Assembly: GCA_035296565.1 (NCBI GenBank) | Contig: DATHAQ010000012.1 | Coordinates: 28,226-92,225 of the forward strand | Length of the DNA stretch: 64,000 nucleotides | Reading direction: 5' to 3' | DNA from: JACCZR01 sp035296565 | Lineage (GTDB): Bacteria > Actinomycetota > Thermoleophilia > Solirubrobacterales > Thermoleophilaceae | The notes under the pieces: model-generated | Database searches by the model: none | Told to the model about the DNA's origin: nothing | What the model saw: the letters and a program-made list of their open reading frames with translations, nothing else | Shown: positions 16,114-24,988 of the stretch, piece by piece | Layout: every line of letters begins with the position of its first letter | Position numbering within the stretch: the first letter of the stretch is position 1 | Made by a program: the position numbers and the translations under genes

Positions 16114-16356
16114 ATGCTCGACAGGGCCTACCTCTCGCTGAGCGGAGCGGCGATCCTCATCGCCCAGAACCAACCGGAGGCTCCCGGCGGTCGCGGGGAC
16201 GATCCCGGTGGCGGGGCGATCGGGGTCATCATCGGCATCGCCCTCGCCTTTCTGGTGGTGCTCGCGGTGCTGTTCTTCGTGGTCCGCTCGCGCGCCGGCA
16301 AGCGCGGCAACCCGCGGAGCTCGCCCAAGAGCCCGCGCGGGCGCACGGGCGTCTGA
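16114..16356 (+). CDS. Small single-pass membrane protein
   Basis: An 80-residue protein: a weakly hydrophobic N terminus (YLSLSGAAILIAQ), a Gly/Pro/Asp linker, one strong membrane helix (AIGVIIGIALAFLVVLAVLFFVV, ~38-60) and a short basic tail. Its stop codon overlaps a CTG that probably starts the UV endonuclease (CTGA), so the two are coupled. Function unknown. Confidence 0.6.
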   Translation: MLDRAYLSLSGAAILIAQNQPEAPGGRGDDPGGGAIGVIIGIALAFLVVLAVLFFVVRSRAGKRGNPRSSPKSPRGRTGV

Positions 16357-17291
16357 GACTCGGCTTCGCCGTCAAGGTGCTGGGCGAGGGCGGCCTGCCC
16401 TCGCACGACACTCGCCGCTGGCAATCCGGGCCGCACCTGAGCGTCTCGCTCGATCGGTTGAACGCGGTCTTCGACTACCTCGACCGCAACGACCTGCGGA
16501 TGTACCGCATGGCCAGCTCGCTGGCGCCCTACGCGAGCCACCCGGACCTGCCGCAGTTCCACGGCCAGATCGAGGAGTGCGCCGAGCGGCTCGCCGCCAC
16601 GGGCGCCCGCGCTCGCCAGCTGGGCATCCGCCTCTCCACCCACCCGGGCCAGTACACCGTCCTCAACTCCGAGAACCCGGACACGGTGTCCGTGGCGGTG
16701 GCCGAGCTGGAGGTCCACGCGGGCCTGATGGAGGCGATGGAGCTGCCGCCCGAGTCGGTGATCGTGCTGCACGTGGGCGGCCGGGCGGGCGGGAACGAGG
16801 CGGGCGCCGAGCGCTTCGCGGCGGGCTTCGAGCGCCTGTCACAGGCCGCACGACGGCGCCTGGTGATCGAGAACGACGACCGGACGTACGCGCTCGTCGA
16901 CGTGCTGCCGTTGGCGCGGCGGCTCGGCGTGCCGGTGGTCTGGGACATCCTTCACCACCACTGCCACGACCCCGAGGGGGTCCCCGACCGAGAGGCGCTC
17001 GAGCTGGCCCTGGCCACCTGGCCGGAGGGCATGCGTCCGAAGATTCACTTCTCCTCGCCGCGCCTGGACGTGACCGAGCGCAAGAAGAAGGTCGGCCGGC
17101 GGGTCGAGCGCAAGCTCGTACTGCCCGACCTGCGCAACCACGCCGACCTGGTCGATCCGCTGGCCTTCGAGGGCTTCCTGCGCAACACCGCGCGGGGGCT
17201 CGAGTTCGACGCGATGTTCGAGGCCAAGGCCAAGGACCTCGCCGTGCTGCGCCTGCGGGAGCAGCTGGCCGCCCGGGGCGTGCATGCCTGA
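16353..17291 (+). CDS. uvsE: UV damage endonuclease UvsE/UVDE
   Basis: A ~312-residue TIM-barrel endonuclease that nicks DNA 5' of UV photoproducts and abasic sites. Family blocks are LSTHPGQYTVLNSENPD, VLHVGGRAGGNE, LVIENDD, VPVVWDILHHHCHD and PKIHFSSP; His, Glu and Asp in these bind the metal cluster. The conserved family N terminus (RLGFAVKVLGEGGLPSHDT) starts upstream of the first GTG (16377). The natural start is therefore most likely the CTG at 16353, overlapping the preceding TGA. It is unrelated in function to its metabolic neighbours. Confidence 0.9.
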   Translation: MRLGFAVKVLGEGGLPSHDTRRWQSGPHLSVSLDRLNAVFDYLDRNDLRMYRMASSLAPYASHPDLPQFHGQIEECAERLAATGARARQLGIRLSTHPGQYTVLNSENPDTVSVAVAELEVHAGLMEAMELPPESVIVLHVGGRAGGNEAGAERFAAGFERLSQAARRRLVIENDDRTYALVDVLPLARRLGVPVVWDILHHHCHDPEGVPDREALELALATWPEGMRPKIHFSSPRLDVTERKKKVGRRVERKLVLPDLRNHADLVDPLAFEGFLRNTARGLEFDAMFEAKAKDLAVLRLREQLAARGVHA

Positions 17292-17370
17292 CCCCGTGCT
17301 GATCGCCGGGCTCGACGAGCGCCTGGCGGCGGCGGCTGGACGAGACCTACCCTGGGCAGGGTCTGAGCCT

Positions 17371-17376
17371 TACGCT
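17371..17376 (+). promoter_or_regulatory. -10 box of icmA, probable leaderless start
   Basis: TACGCT ends 9 nt before the ATG at 17386, leaving no room for a ribosome-binding site and favouring that ATG over the upstream in-frame ATG at 17284. Confidence 0.5.
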
Positions 17377-17385
17377 GTAGCTCGC

Positions 17386-19035
<1,650 letters not shown>

Positions 19036-19089
19036 CTCACGAGGCGGAGCGGCGGCCGGGGCAAGGGCCGCTGCGCGGCGCCGACAGGT

Positions 19090-20451
19090 TCAGCGGCCGG
19101 CCCTCGCGCCCGGGCCAAACGAGGTCGGCAGCGAGGCGCTACGCCCCCAGCGCAGCCGGTAGGTGCCCGGCTGCATGCCCGGCCGGCGCACGACGCCGTC
19201 GGCGTCCGTGGTGGTGCGCGCGATCGCCGACCACGCTCCGCCCTGCACGCGCCGCTCGATGGCCACCTCGCGCCGCCCGCGCCCCGGGCGCACCAGGCCC
19301 AGCCCGGTGCCGCGCCGGACTGCGAAAGACACGGGAAAGCTGAACAGGGACGGCTTGGGCCGGCCGTCGGGTAGCTCCAGACCCGTCTGGTAGAGGCCGT
19401 CGTCGCCGAGGTCGCGCAGCAGGAACTGCGCGTGCATGCGCACGTCGGGTCGGGCCAGCGCCTCGCCCACGGCCTGCTGCAGATAGGCGGCCTGCTGCGG
19501 CGGCGAGACGCCGCGGCGCGGGTCCGGCGGGTCGGTCTCGTAGCCGAACTCCGTGACGTAGACGGGCAGCCGGCCCTCGATGCGTCCGCGCGCGGCGAGC
19601 GCGGCCAGCAGCCGCGACAGGCGGCCGAGGTCGGCGATGCCGACGTCGTCGGGGTTCGGGAGGGGCTCGGTTGGCGGCTCGCGGTGCACATAGGGGTGCA
19701 TGGCGAAGCCGTCGGCCTTGAGCGGGCGGAAGTCCTCGCACTGCGGGCGGCGAAGGGGTCGCAGGCGGGAGTCCACGCAGGCCATCTCGCGCAGGAAGCG
19801 CAGCGGAGCGACGGCCCCGCGCCCGTCGCCGCCCATGGAGGTCAGCCCGCCCAGCAGGACGTGGTTGTTCTCCGACACGCCCCTGATGACCTCGGAGGCC
19901 AGCTCGTGCATGCGCCGGTAGGTGTGGGCGGCCACCGGCACGCCGTCCCGCCATTGCGGCTGCATGAAGAACGGGTGGTTCGGCTCGTTCCAGACGGTCC
20001 ACAGCCGCACCTGCGGATAGCGCCTGGCCAGCGCCTCGGCGAAGCCGGCCAGCTCCTCGGGGTCGGGCGACCTGCTCCCGCCGGCCCAGCGCGGCGCGTA
20101 GAAGCCGACGTCGACCATCGGCCGCAGCCCCCCGGCGGTCACGGCCTTCACCGCCCGGTCGAGGTTGAGCCAGGCCTTGGGCGAGTAGTCGTCGGGATCG
20201 GTGGCGTCGAAGTCGGGGCGCCGCGCGCTCTCGGGCTTCGGGGCGATCTGGGACCAGGTGGCGTTGATACGCACGCGGTCCACCCCGAGGGTCCTCAACG
20301 TGCTGATGGTCCGCGAGAGCTCGGTGGGGCGGTGGAGCAGCAGGGCGTCGTCCTGCACCACGGTCTCGAATCCGGCGGGCAGGGCATCCGAGCCGCCGCA
20401 GCCGGCCAGCGCCGCGGCCAGTAGGGCGACCAGGGCGGCGCGGCGGGGCAC
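19090..20451 (-). CDS. Secreted glycoside-hydrolase-like lipoprotein
   Basis: A 453-residue exported protein. Starting at GTG 20451, the signal peptide PRRAALVALLAAALAGCGGS ends in a lipobox. The body is a (beta/alpha)8 glycosidase fold of clan A type: VDRVRINATWSQIAP, LRPMVDVGFYAPRW, an acid/base motif VRLWTVWNEPNHPFF (Asn-Glu), and a probable nucleophile in LPVYVTEFGYETDPP. The last ~80 residues form a beta-rich domain. A TAACGT box 7 nt upstream supports this start. It sits between the two mutase subunit genes on the opposite strand. Substrate is unknown. Confidence 0.75.
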   Translation of the reverse strand: MPRRAALVALLAAALAGCGGSDALPAGFETVVQDDALLLHRPTELSRTISTLRTLGVDRVRINATWSQIAPKPESARRPDFDATDPDDYSPKAWLNLDRAVKAVTAGGLRPMVDVGFYAPRWAGGSRSPDPEELAGFAEALARRYPQVRLWTVWNEPNHPFFMQPQWRDGVPVAAHTYRRMHELASEVIRGVSENNHVLLGGLTSMGGDGRGAVAPLRFLREMACVDSRLRPLRRPQCEDFRPLKADGFAMHPYVHREPPTEPLPNPDDVGIADLGRLSRLLAALAARGRIEGRLPVYVTEFGYETDPPDPRRGVSPPQQAAYLQQAVGEALARPDVRMHAQFLLRDLGDDGLYQTGLELPDGRPKPSLFSFPVSFAVRRGTGLGLVRPGRGRREVAIERRVQGGAWSAIARTTTDADGVVRRPGMQPGTYRLRWGRSASLPTSFGPGARAGR

Positions 20452-20458
20452 GCCCGCG

Positions 20459-20479
20459 ACGTTAGGGCGCGGGTATCCT
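20459..20479. promoter_or_regulatory. Divergent leaderless -10 boxes, glycosidase and icmB
   Basis: Minus strand TAACGT (20464-20459) lies 7 nt before the GTG at 20451; plus strand TATCCT (20474-20479) lies 10 nt before the ATG at 20490. The spacer between start codons is only 38 nt. Confidence 0.55.
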
Positions 20480-20489
20480 GCTCGCCGCA

Positions 20490-20891
20490 ATGGCGGACTC
20501 CAGGAAGATCCGTGTGGTGGTGGCCAAGCCCGGCCTCGACGGCCACGACCGCGGGGCGAAGATCATCGCCCGCGCCCTGCGCGACGCCGGCATGGAGGTC
20601 ATCTACACCGGCCTGCACCAGACGCCCGAGCAGATCGTGGAGACGGTTCTGCAGGAGGACGCCAACGCCGTCGGGCTCTCGATCCTCTCTGGCGCCCACA
20701 TGACCCTGGTGCCGAAGATCGCCCGCCTGCTTGAGGAGCAGAACGCCGAGGACGTGGTGCTGGTGGTCGGCGGCACGATCCCGAGCGACGACATACCCGA
20801 GCTCAAGGAGCTCGGCGTGGCCGAGGTCTTCACCCCGGGCTCCTCGGTCCAGGAGATCGTGGATTACATCGAGGGCGCCGTACCCGCCTAG
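20490..20891 (+). CDS. icmB: Cobalamin-binding small subunit of acyl-CoA mutase (IcmB-like)
   Basis: A 133-residue Rossmann-like B12-binding protein. The DxHxxG signature is at DGHDRG (residues 17-22) with His19 as the lower axial cobalt ligand; GLSILSGAHMTL and VLVVGGTIPSDD complete the corrin site. The length matches IcmB (~136 residues). It pairs with the large subunit at 17386; the two are separated by a gene on the other strand and so have separate promoters. Assignment to ICM rather than MCM rests on the large subunit residues. Confidence 0.85.
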   Translation: MADSRKIRVVVAKPGLDGHDRGAKIIARALRDAGMEVIYTGLHQTPEQIVETVLQEDANAVGLSILSGAHMTLVPKIARLLEEQNAEDVVLVVGGTIPSDDIPELKELGVAEVFTPGSSVQEIVDYIEGAVPA

Positions 20892-20899
20892 CGAAGCAG

Positions 20900-20936
20900 C
20901 AGGCCGAGCGCTGGCCGGCCGAGCACCGCTCGCCTG
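20900..20936. terminator. Inverted repeat between convergent icmB and marR genes
   Basis: CAGGCCGAGCG (20900-20910) pairs with CGCTCGCCTG (20927-20936) with one bulged C and a 16-nt loop that is itself self-complementary. There is no U tract, but the position between convergent stops suggests a bidirectional terminator. Confidence 0.4.
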
Positions 20937-20941
20937 AAGAT

Positions 20942-21373
20942 CTAAGCGGGTACGCGCTCGTCGGTCACGGCCTCGAGCACCTCGCGCAGCGTCGCCACGG
21001 CGTCCTCGCCGTGGCGCTCGGCCCACTCGGCCTCGATCTCGCCCATGATCCGCACCGCGGTCGCGCGTGAGCGAGCGCCGCGGTCGGTCAGGCGGATCAG
21101 CTTGGCGCGGCCGTCCAGCGGGTCGGCCAAGCGTTCCACGTAGCCGAGCCGCTCGAGGTCGTCGGCCACCTCGCCGACGGCCTGCTTGGTGAGGCCCGAC
21201 TGCTCGGCGAGCACGGTTAGCCTCGTGCCGGTCGGCTCGATGAAGCGAAAGACGCACCCGTGCGCGGGCCGTATCTCGTCGTAGCCCTGCTCGTGCAAAC
21301 GCCTGTGGAGGTCGTTGACCACGAGCTCCTTGGCTTCGGCGAGGAGGGGGAGTAGGGGACGCTGGTCAGCCAA
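20942..21373 (-). CDS. MarR family transcriptional regulator
   Basis: A 143-residue winged-helix repressor. The fold is visible as LTVLAEQSGLTKQAVGEVADD (recognition helix), LERLGYVERLADPLDGRAKLIRLTDRG (the DxR wing) and C-terminal dimerisation helices. The TTG start at 21373 lies 8 nt after an AATAAT box. It is divergent from an MFS efflux gene, the classical layout for a drug- or aromatic-acid-responsive exporter. The shared intergenic palindrome is its likely operator. Confidence 0.88.
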   Translation of the reverse strand: MADQRPLLPLLAEAKELVVNDLHRRLHEQGYDEIRPAHGCVFRFIEPTGTRLTVLAEQSGLTKQAVGEVADDLERLGYVERLADPLDGRAKLIRLTDRGARSRATAVRIMGEIEAEWAERHGEDAVATLREVLEAVTDERVPA

Positions 21374-21381
21374 GAGACAGA

Positions 21382-21422
21382 ATTATTCAGGTAGCCTTAC
21401 GATCTGGTAAGGTGCCTTGACA
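21382..21422. promoter_or_regulatory. marR/MFS intergenic operator and promoters
   Basis: CCTTAC-GATCTG-GTAAGG (21395-21412) is a perfect 6-bp palindrome with a 6-bp spacer, with partly matching flanks (AGGTAG... and ...TGCCTT). A marR -10 (AATAAT, minus, 21387-21382) lies next to it, and TTGACA (21417-21422) lies just downstream. A bound MarR dimer would cover the marR promoter and probably the exporter promoter. Confidence 0.55.
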
Positions 21423-21451
21423 GTATAGCCCCCGACGTAAGGAAACGTTCG

Positions 21452-23002
21452 ATGGCCCGGAAGTGGTGGACCCTCATGGCGGTGAGCGTGGCGACGATCA
21501 TGCTCCTGCTCGACATCACCGTCGTGAACACGGCGCTGCCCGAGATTCAGCGCGACCTCGAATCGTCCTTCACCGACCTGCAGTGGGTGGTCGACGCCTA
21601 CGCCCTGACGCTGGCGGCCGTCGTGCTCACGGCCGGCTCGCTGGCCGACCGCCTGGGCCGCCGGCGCGTCTTCGCCTTCGGCCTGATCGTGTTCTCGGTC
21701 GCGTCGCTGCTGTGCGGACTGGCCCCTGACCCGACCGCGCTGAACCTCGCGCGTGCGCTCCAGGGCGTCGGGGGAGCGATCATGTTCGCCGTCTCGCTGG
21801 CGCTGATCGCCCAGGAGTTCGCGGCCGGACGCGACCGGGGCGTGGCCATGGGCATCTACGGCGGCTCGATCGGCGTGGCCGTCGCGGTCGGCCCACTGGT
21901 CGGAGGGGCCATCACCGACGGCCTGGGCTGGGAGTGGATCTTCTTCATCAACGTGCCCATCGGCGCGGCCGCGTTGGCGATCACCCAGCTCAAGCTGCGC
22001 GAGTCCCGCGACCCCGACGCCGATCGCATCGACTGGGCCGGCCTGGTTGCCTTCAGCAGCTCGCTGTTCCTGCTCGTGCTCGCACTGCTGCGCGGCAACG
22101 ACGAGGGCTGGGGCAGCACCCTGATCGTGGGCCTGCTGGTGGGCGCCGCGCTGCTGATGGCGGCCTTCATAGCCATCGAGCGCCGCGTCGAGCAGCCGAT
22201 GCTCCCGCTGGACCTCTTCCGCCGGCGCGCCTTCACCGGCGTGCAGCTGGCGGCCTTCGCCCTGTCGGGCTCGATGTTCGCGATATTCCTCTACCTGACC
22301 CTGTTCATGCAGGGCTTCTTGGGGCTGGACCCGCTGGAGGCGGGCATCCGCTACCTGCCGATCACGGTCCTCTCCTTCCTGGCCGCGCCGGTGGCCGGGG
22401 CGCTGCTGAGCAAGGTGCAGGCGCGCTACATGCTGGGCGCCGGGCTGACGCTGACGGGCGTGGGCCTGCTGCTCATGGGCGGCCTGAGCAACGGCTCGGA
22501 GTGGACCACCCTCCTGCCGGGCTTCCTGCTCGCGGGCTTCGGGGTGGGGCTGCTGAACCCGGTGATCGCCGACGTCGCGCTGTCGGTGGTGCCGAAGGAG
22601 CGCAGCGGGATGGCCTCGGGGATTAACGACACCTTCCGCCAGGTCGGCGTCGCGGTGGGCATCGCCGCCTGGGGGGCGATCTTCCTCGGGCGTGGTGCCG
22701 CCAAGGTCGAGGAGCTGGCCGCGGGCACGCCCGCCGCCGCCGGGGAGCGTCCACGGCAACTGGTGGAGGCGGTGTCGTCCGGGAACCTCGACTCCGCGCT
22801 GGGCGCTGTGCCCGAGCAGGCGCGAGGTGCCGTGGCCAACGCCGCGCGGGAGGGCTTCCTCGCCGGGATGAACGAGATCCTGATCGTCGCGGCGGTGCTG
22901 TCGCTGGCGGGCGCGGTGCTGTCGCTGGTCCTGGTCCGCGAGCGCGAGATCGAGCGCGGCGCCTTCCAGCCCGAGGCCGTTCCGGAGCCCGCTCCGGCCT
23001 AG
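21452..23002 (+). CDS. MFS drug-resistance transporter, DHA2 (14-TM, EmrB/QacA) family
   Basis: A 516-residue proton-coupled exporter with about 14 membrane helices. Signatures are VVNTALPEIQRDL in helix 1 (DHA2 motif), GSLADRLGRRRVF (motif A between helices 2 and 3), ALQGVGGAIMF and GPLVGGAITDGLGWEWIFFINVPIG (motif C region). The C-terminal third carries a charged loop before the last helix. Transcribed away from the MarR gene, it is probably induced when MarR binds a toxic ligand. Substrate is not predictable. Confidence 0.9.
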   Translation: MARKWWTLMAVSVATIMLLLDITVVNTALPEIQRDLESSFTDLQWVVDAYALTLAAVVLTAGSLADRLGRRRVFAFGLIVFSVASLLCGLAPDPTALNLARALQGVGGAIMFAVSLALIAQEFAAGRDRGVAMGIYGGSIGVAVAVGPLVGGAITDGLGWEWIFFINVPIGAAALAITQLKLRESRDPDADRIDWAGLVAFSSSLFLLVLALLRGNDEGWGSTLIVGLLVGAALLMAAFIAIERRVEQPMLPLDLFRRRAFTGVQLAAFALSGSMFAIFLYLTLFMQGFLGLDPLEAGIRYLPITVLSFLAAPVAGALLSKVQARYMLGAGLTLTGVGLLLMGGLSNGSEWTTLLPGFLLAGFGVGLLNPVIADVALSVVPKERSGMASGINDTFRQVGVAVGIAAWGAIFLGRGAAKVEELAAGTPAAAGERPRQLVEAVSSGNLDSALGAVPEQARGAVANAAREGFLAGMNEILIVAAVLSLAGAVLSLVLVREREIERGAFQPEAVPEPAPA

Positions 23003-23015
23003 GCCTGGCCGCGCG

Positions 23016-23036
23016 GGGCACGGCGTCGCCGTGCCC
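23016..23036 (+). terminator. GC hairpin after the MFS gene
   Basis: GGGCACGGC (23016-23024) and GCCGTGCCC (23028-23036) form a perfect 9-bp stem with a GTC loop, 14 nt after the stop. There is no U tract, so termination may be weak or Rho-assisted. Confidence 0.55.
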
Positions 23037-23129
23037 TCGCGCAGCCAGCGGATACGGCGCGCCGCGCGCGAGAGCTTCGACTTCCAGCGTCTGCGGGCCG
23101 GCCAGAAACGGGGTCTGCTCCAGCCCGCC

Positions 23130-23158
23130 GACTGATTCGTCAGTCAACCCGGTAGGAT
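23130..23158 (+). promoter_or_regulatory. Palindromic operator and -10 box of the etf operon
   Basis: GACTGA-TTCG-TCAGTC (23130-23145) is a perfect 16-bp palindrome placed 7 bp before TAGGAT (23153-23158), where a -35 element would lie. The arrangement and half-site resemble TetR-type fatty-acid regulator sites such as the B. subtilis FadR operator, which controls etfBA. As RNA it would fold into a UUCG-capped hairpin. Confidence 0.5.
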
Positions 23159-23212
23159 TGCCGGCGCTCGCAACGGGCAGCCCGCCCGCAAGAGAACCCC
23201 GAAGGAGCTCAC

Positions 23213-24007
23213 TTGAAGATCTGTGTCCTCGTCAAAGAGGTGCCTGACGCGGCCGTCGAGAAGCGCATGGACGAAGGCTCCATGCGAATCGACCGCTCGG
23301 GCGAGAAGAACCTGAACCCGTTCGACACCCACGCCATCGAGGCCGCCATGCAGGTCAAGGAGGGCGGCGAGGTGGACGTCGAGGAGGTCGTGGCGGTGAC
23401 CATGGGCCCCGAGTCGGCCTTCCGCGCGCTCCACAAGGCCGTCTCCCTCGGCGCCGACCGCTCGGTACACCTGACCGACGAGGCGCTGGCGGGCTCCGAC
23501 GTGTGCGCCACCGGCTACGCCCTGTCCAAGGTGCTCGAGGCCGAGTCGCCCGACCTGGTCCTGCTGGGCCAGCAGTCGGACGACGGCGAGTGCTACACGA
23601 TCGGCGCGGTGGTGGCCGACCACCTGAAGATGCCCTCGCTCACGCAGGTCATCAAGATGGACGTGGCCGAGGGCAAGCTCACCTGCGAGCGCCAGGCCGA
23701 GTACGGCTACGACACCGTCGAGGTGGAGCTCCCCGCGGTCATCTCGGTCGGCGACGCCATCAACGAGCCCCGCTACCCGTCGCTCAAGGCCATCATGGGC
23801 GCGAAGAAGAAGCCGCTCGAGACCAAGGCCACCGGCGACGCCGGCATCGAGGGCGACCGCGTCGGCGATGATGGCTCGCGCACGAAGGTCCTCGCGATCA
23901 ACCCGCCGCCCCAGAAGGAGGCCGGCGAGATCATCGAGGACGAGGACACCGATGAGACGGTCCAGAAGATCGTCGCCTGGATGGACGAGAGGAAGCTCCT
24001 GGCATGA
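23213..24007 (+). CDS. etfB: Electron transfer flavoprotein beta subunit
   Basis: A 264-residue ETF small subunit, starting at TTG after GAAGGAG. It begins MKICVLVKEVPDAAVEKRM, and the AMP-binding region is around LLGQQSDDGECYTIGAVVADHL. The family signature VEVELPAVISVGDAINEPRYPS is present. With EtfA it accepts electrons from acyl-CoA dehydrogenases (such as those at 1.7 and 60 kb) and passes them to ETF:QO encoded two genes later. The stop overlaps etfA as ATGA. Confidence 0.95.
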   Translation: MKICVLVKEVPDAAVEKRMDEGSMRIDRSGEKNLNPFDTHAIEAAMQVKEGGEVDVEEVVAVTMGPESAFRALHKAVSLGADRSVHLTDEALAGSDVCATGYALSKVLEAESPDLVLLGQQSDDGECYTIGAVVADHLKMPSLTQVIKMDVAEGKLTCERQAEYGYDTVEVELPAVISVGDAINEPRYPSLKAIMGAKKKPLETKATGDAGIEGDRVGDDGSRTKVLAINPPPQKEAGEIIEDEDTDETVQKIVAWMDERKLLA

Positions 24008-24984
24008 GCGGCATCCTGACCTACGCGCTCCACTACGAGGGCGCCTTCAACAAGAACTCGCTGGGCGCCGTCTCCGAGGGCGCCAAGCTGGCCAAGGAGA
24101 TCGGGGGCGAAGCCGCGGTCGTCGTGGTCGGCGACCCCTCCGAGCTGAGCGACGAGCTCTGCGGCTCGCTGGGCAAGTACGGGGCGGCCAAGGTCTACCG
24201 GGCCAACGCCCCGGAGGGCCTCGGCGCGCCGGTGGTCGACGTGATGGCCAAGGTCATCCAGGACGAGGGCTACTCCTACGCCCTCTTCGGCGGGGGCCTG
24301 CTCGGCTTCGAGATCGGTGCGGGGCTCACCGCCCGGCTGAACGTCGGCGTGACCATGGAGGTCACCGAGGTGGACGCCCAGGACGGCAAGCTCGTGGCCA
24401 AGCGCCCGATCCTCCAGGACTCCGCCGTGGTCGACGTCGACTACGTCGGCGAGCCCGGGGTGATCATCGGCCGCCTGAACGCCTTCGACGCCGAGGAGTC
24501 CGGCGACGCCACCGCCGAAGTCGTCGACGTCGACGTCCAGCTCGAGGAGCACTCGACCAAGGCGACGATGGTCCAGCGGGGCGAGCAGCGCGGCGCCGAC
24601 GTGAACATCGAGGACGCCGAGATCCTTGTGGCCGGCGGCCGCGGGCTCGGCAAGGCCGAGGGCTTCGAGATGTGCGAGAGCCTGGCCGAGGCCATGGGCG
24701 GGGCCGTCGCGGCCACCCGCGCGGTGGTCGACGCCGGCTGGTACCCCTACGCCGCGCAGATCGGGCAGACCGGCAAGACGGTCGCGCCGAAGCTCTACCT
24801 CGCCGCCGGCATCTCGGGCGCCATCCAGCACAAGGTCGGCATGCAGGCCTCGGAGAACATCGTGGCGATCAACAAGGACCCGAACGCCCCGATCTTCGAG
24901 TTCTCCGACCTCGGCGTCGTGGGCGACCTGAACAAGATCGTCCCCAAGCTGGCCGAGGCCGTGAAGGAAAAGAAGGGCGGCTGA
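24004..24984 (+). CDS. etfA: Electron transfer flavoprotein alpha subunit
   Basis: A 326-residue ETF large subunit. The C-terminal FAD domain shows ILVAGGRGLGKAEGFEM, GAVAATRAVVDAGWYPYAAQIGQTGKTV, LYLAAGISGAIQHKVGMQ and IVAINKDPNAPIFEFSDLGVVGD, all classical EtfA motifs. The ATG start overlaps the etfB stop by 4 nt, and etfQO follows after 4 nt, a tight operon of the complete electron-transfer route. Confidence 0.96.
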   Translation: MSGILTYALHYEGAFNKNSLGAVSEGAKLAKEIGGEAAVVVVGDPSELSDELCGSLGKYGAAKVYRANAPEGLGAPVVDVMAKVIQDEGYSYALFGGGLLGFEIGAGLTARLNVGVTMEVTEVDAQDGKLVAKRPILQDSAVVDVDYVGEPGVIIGRLNAFDAEESGDATAEVVDVDVQLEEHSTKATMVQRGEQRGADVNIEDAEILVAGGRGLGKAEGFEMCESLAEAMGGAVAATRAVVDAGWYPYAAQIGQTGKTVAPKLYLAAGISGAIQHKVGMQASENIVAINKDPNAPIFEFSDLGVVGDLNKIVPKLAEAVKEKKGG

Positions 24985-24988
24985 GGCG

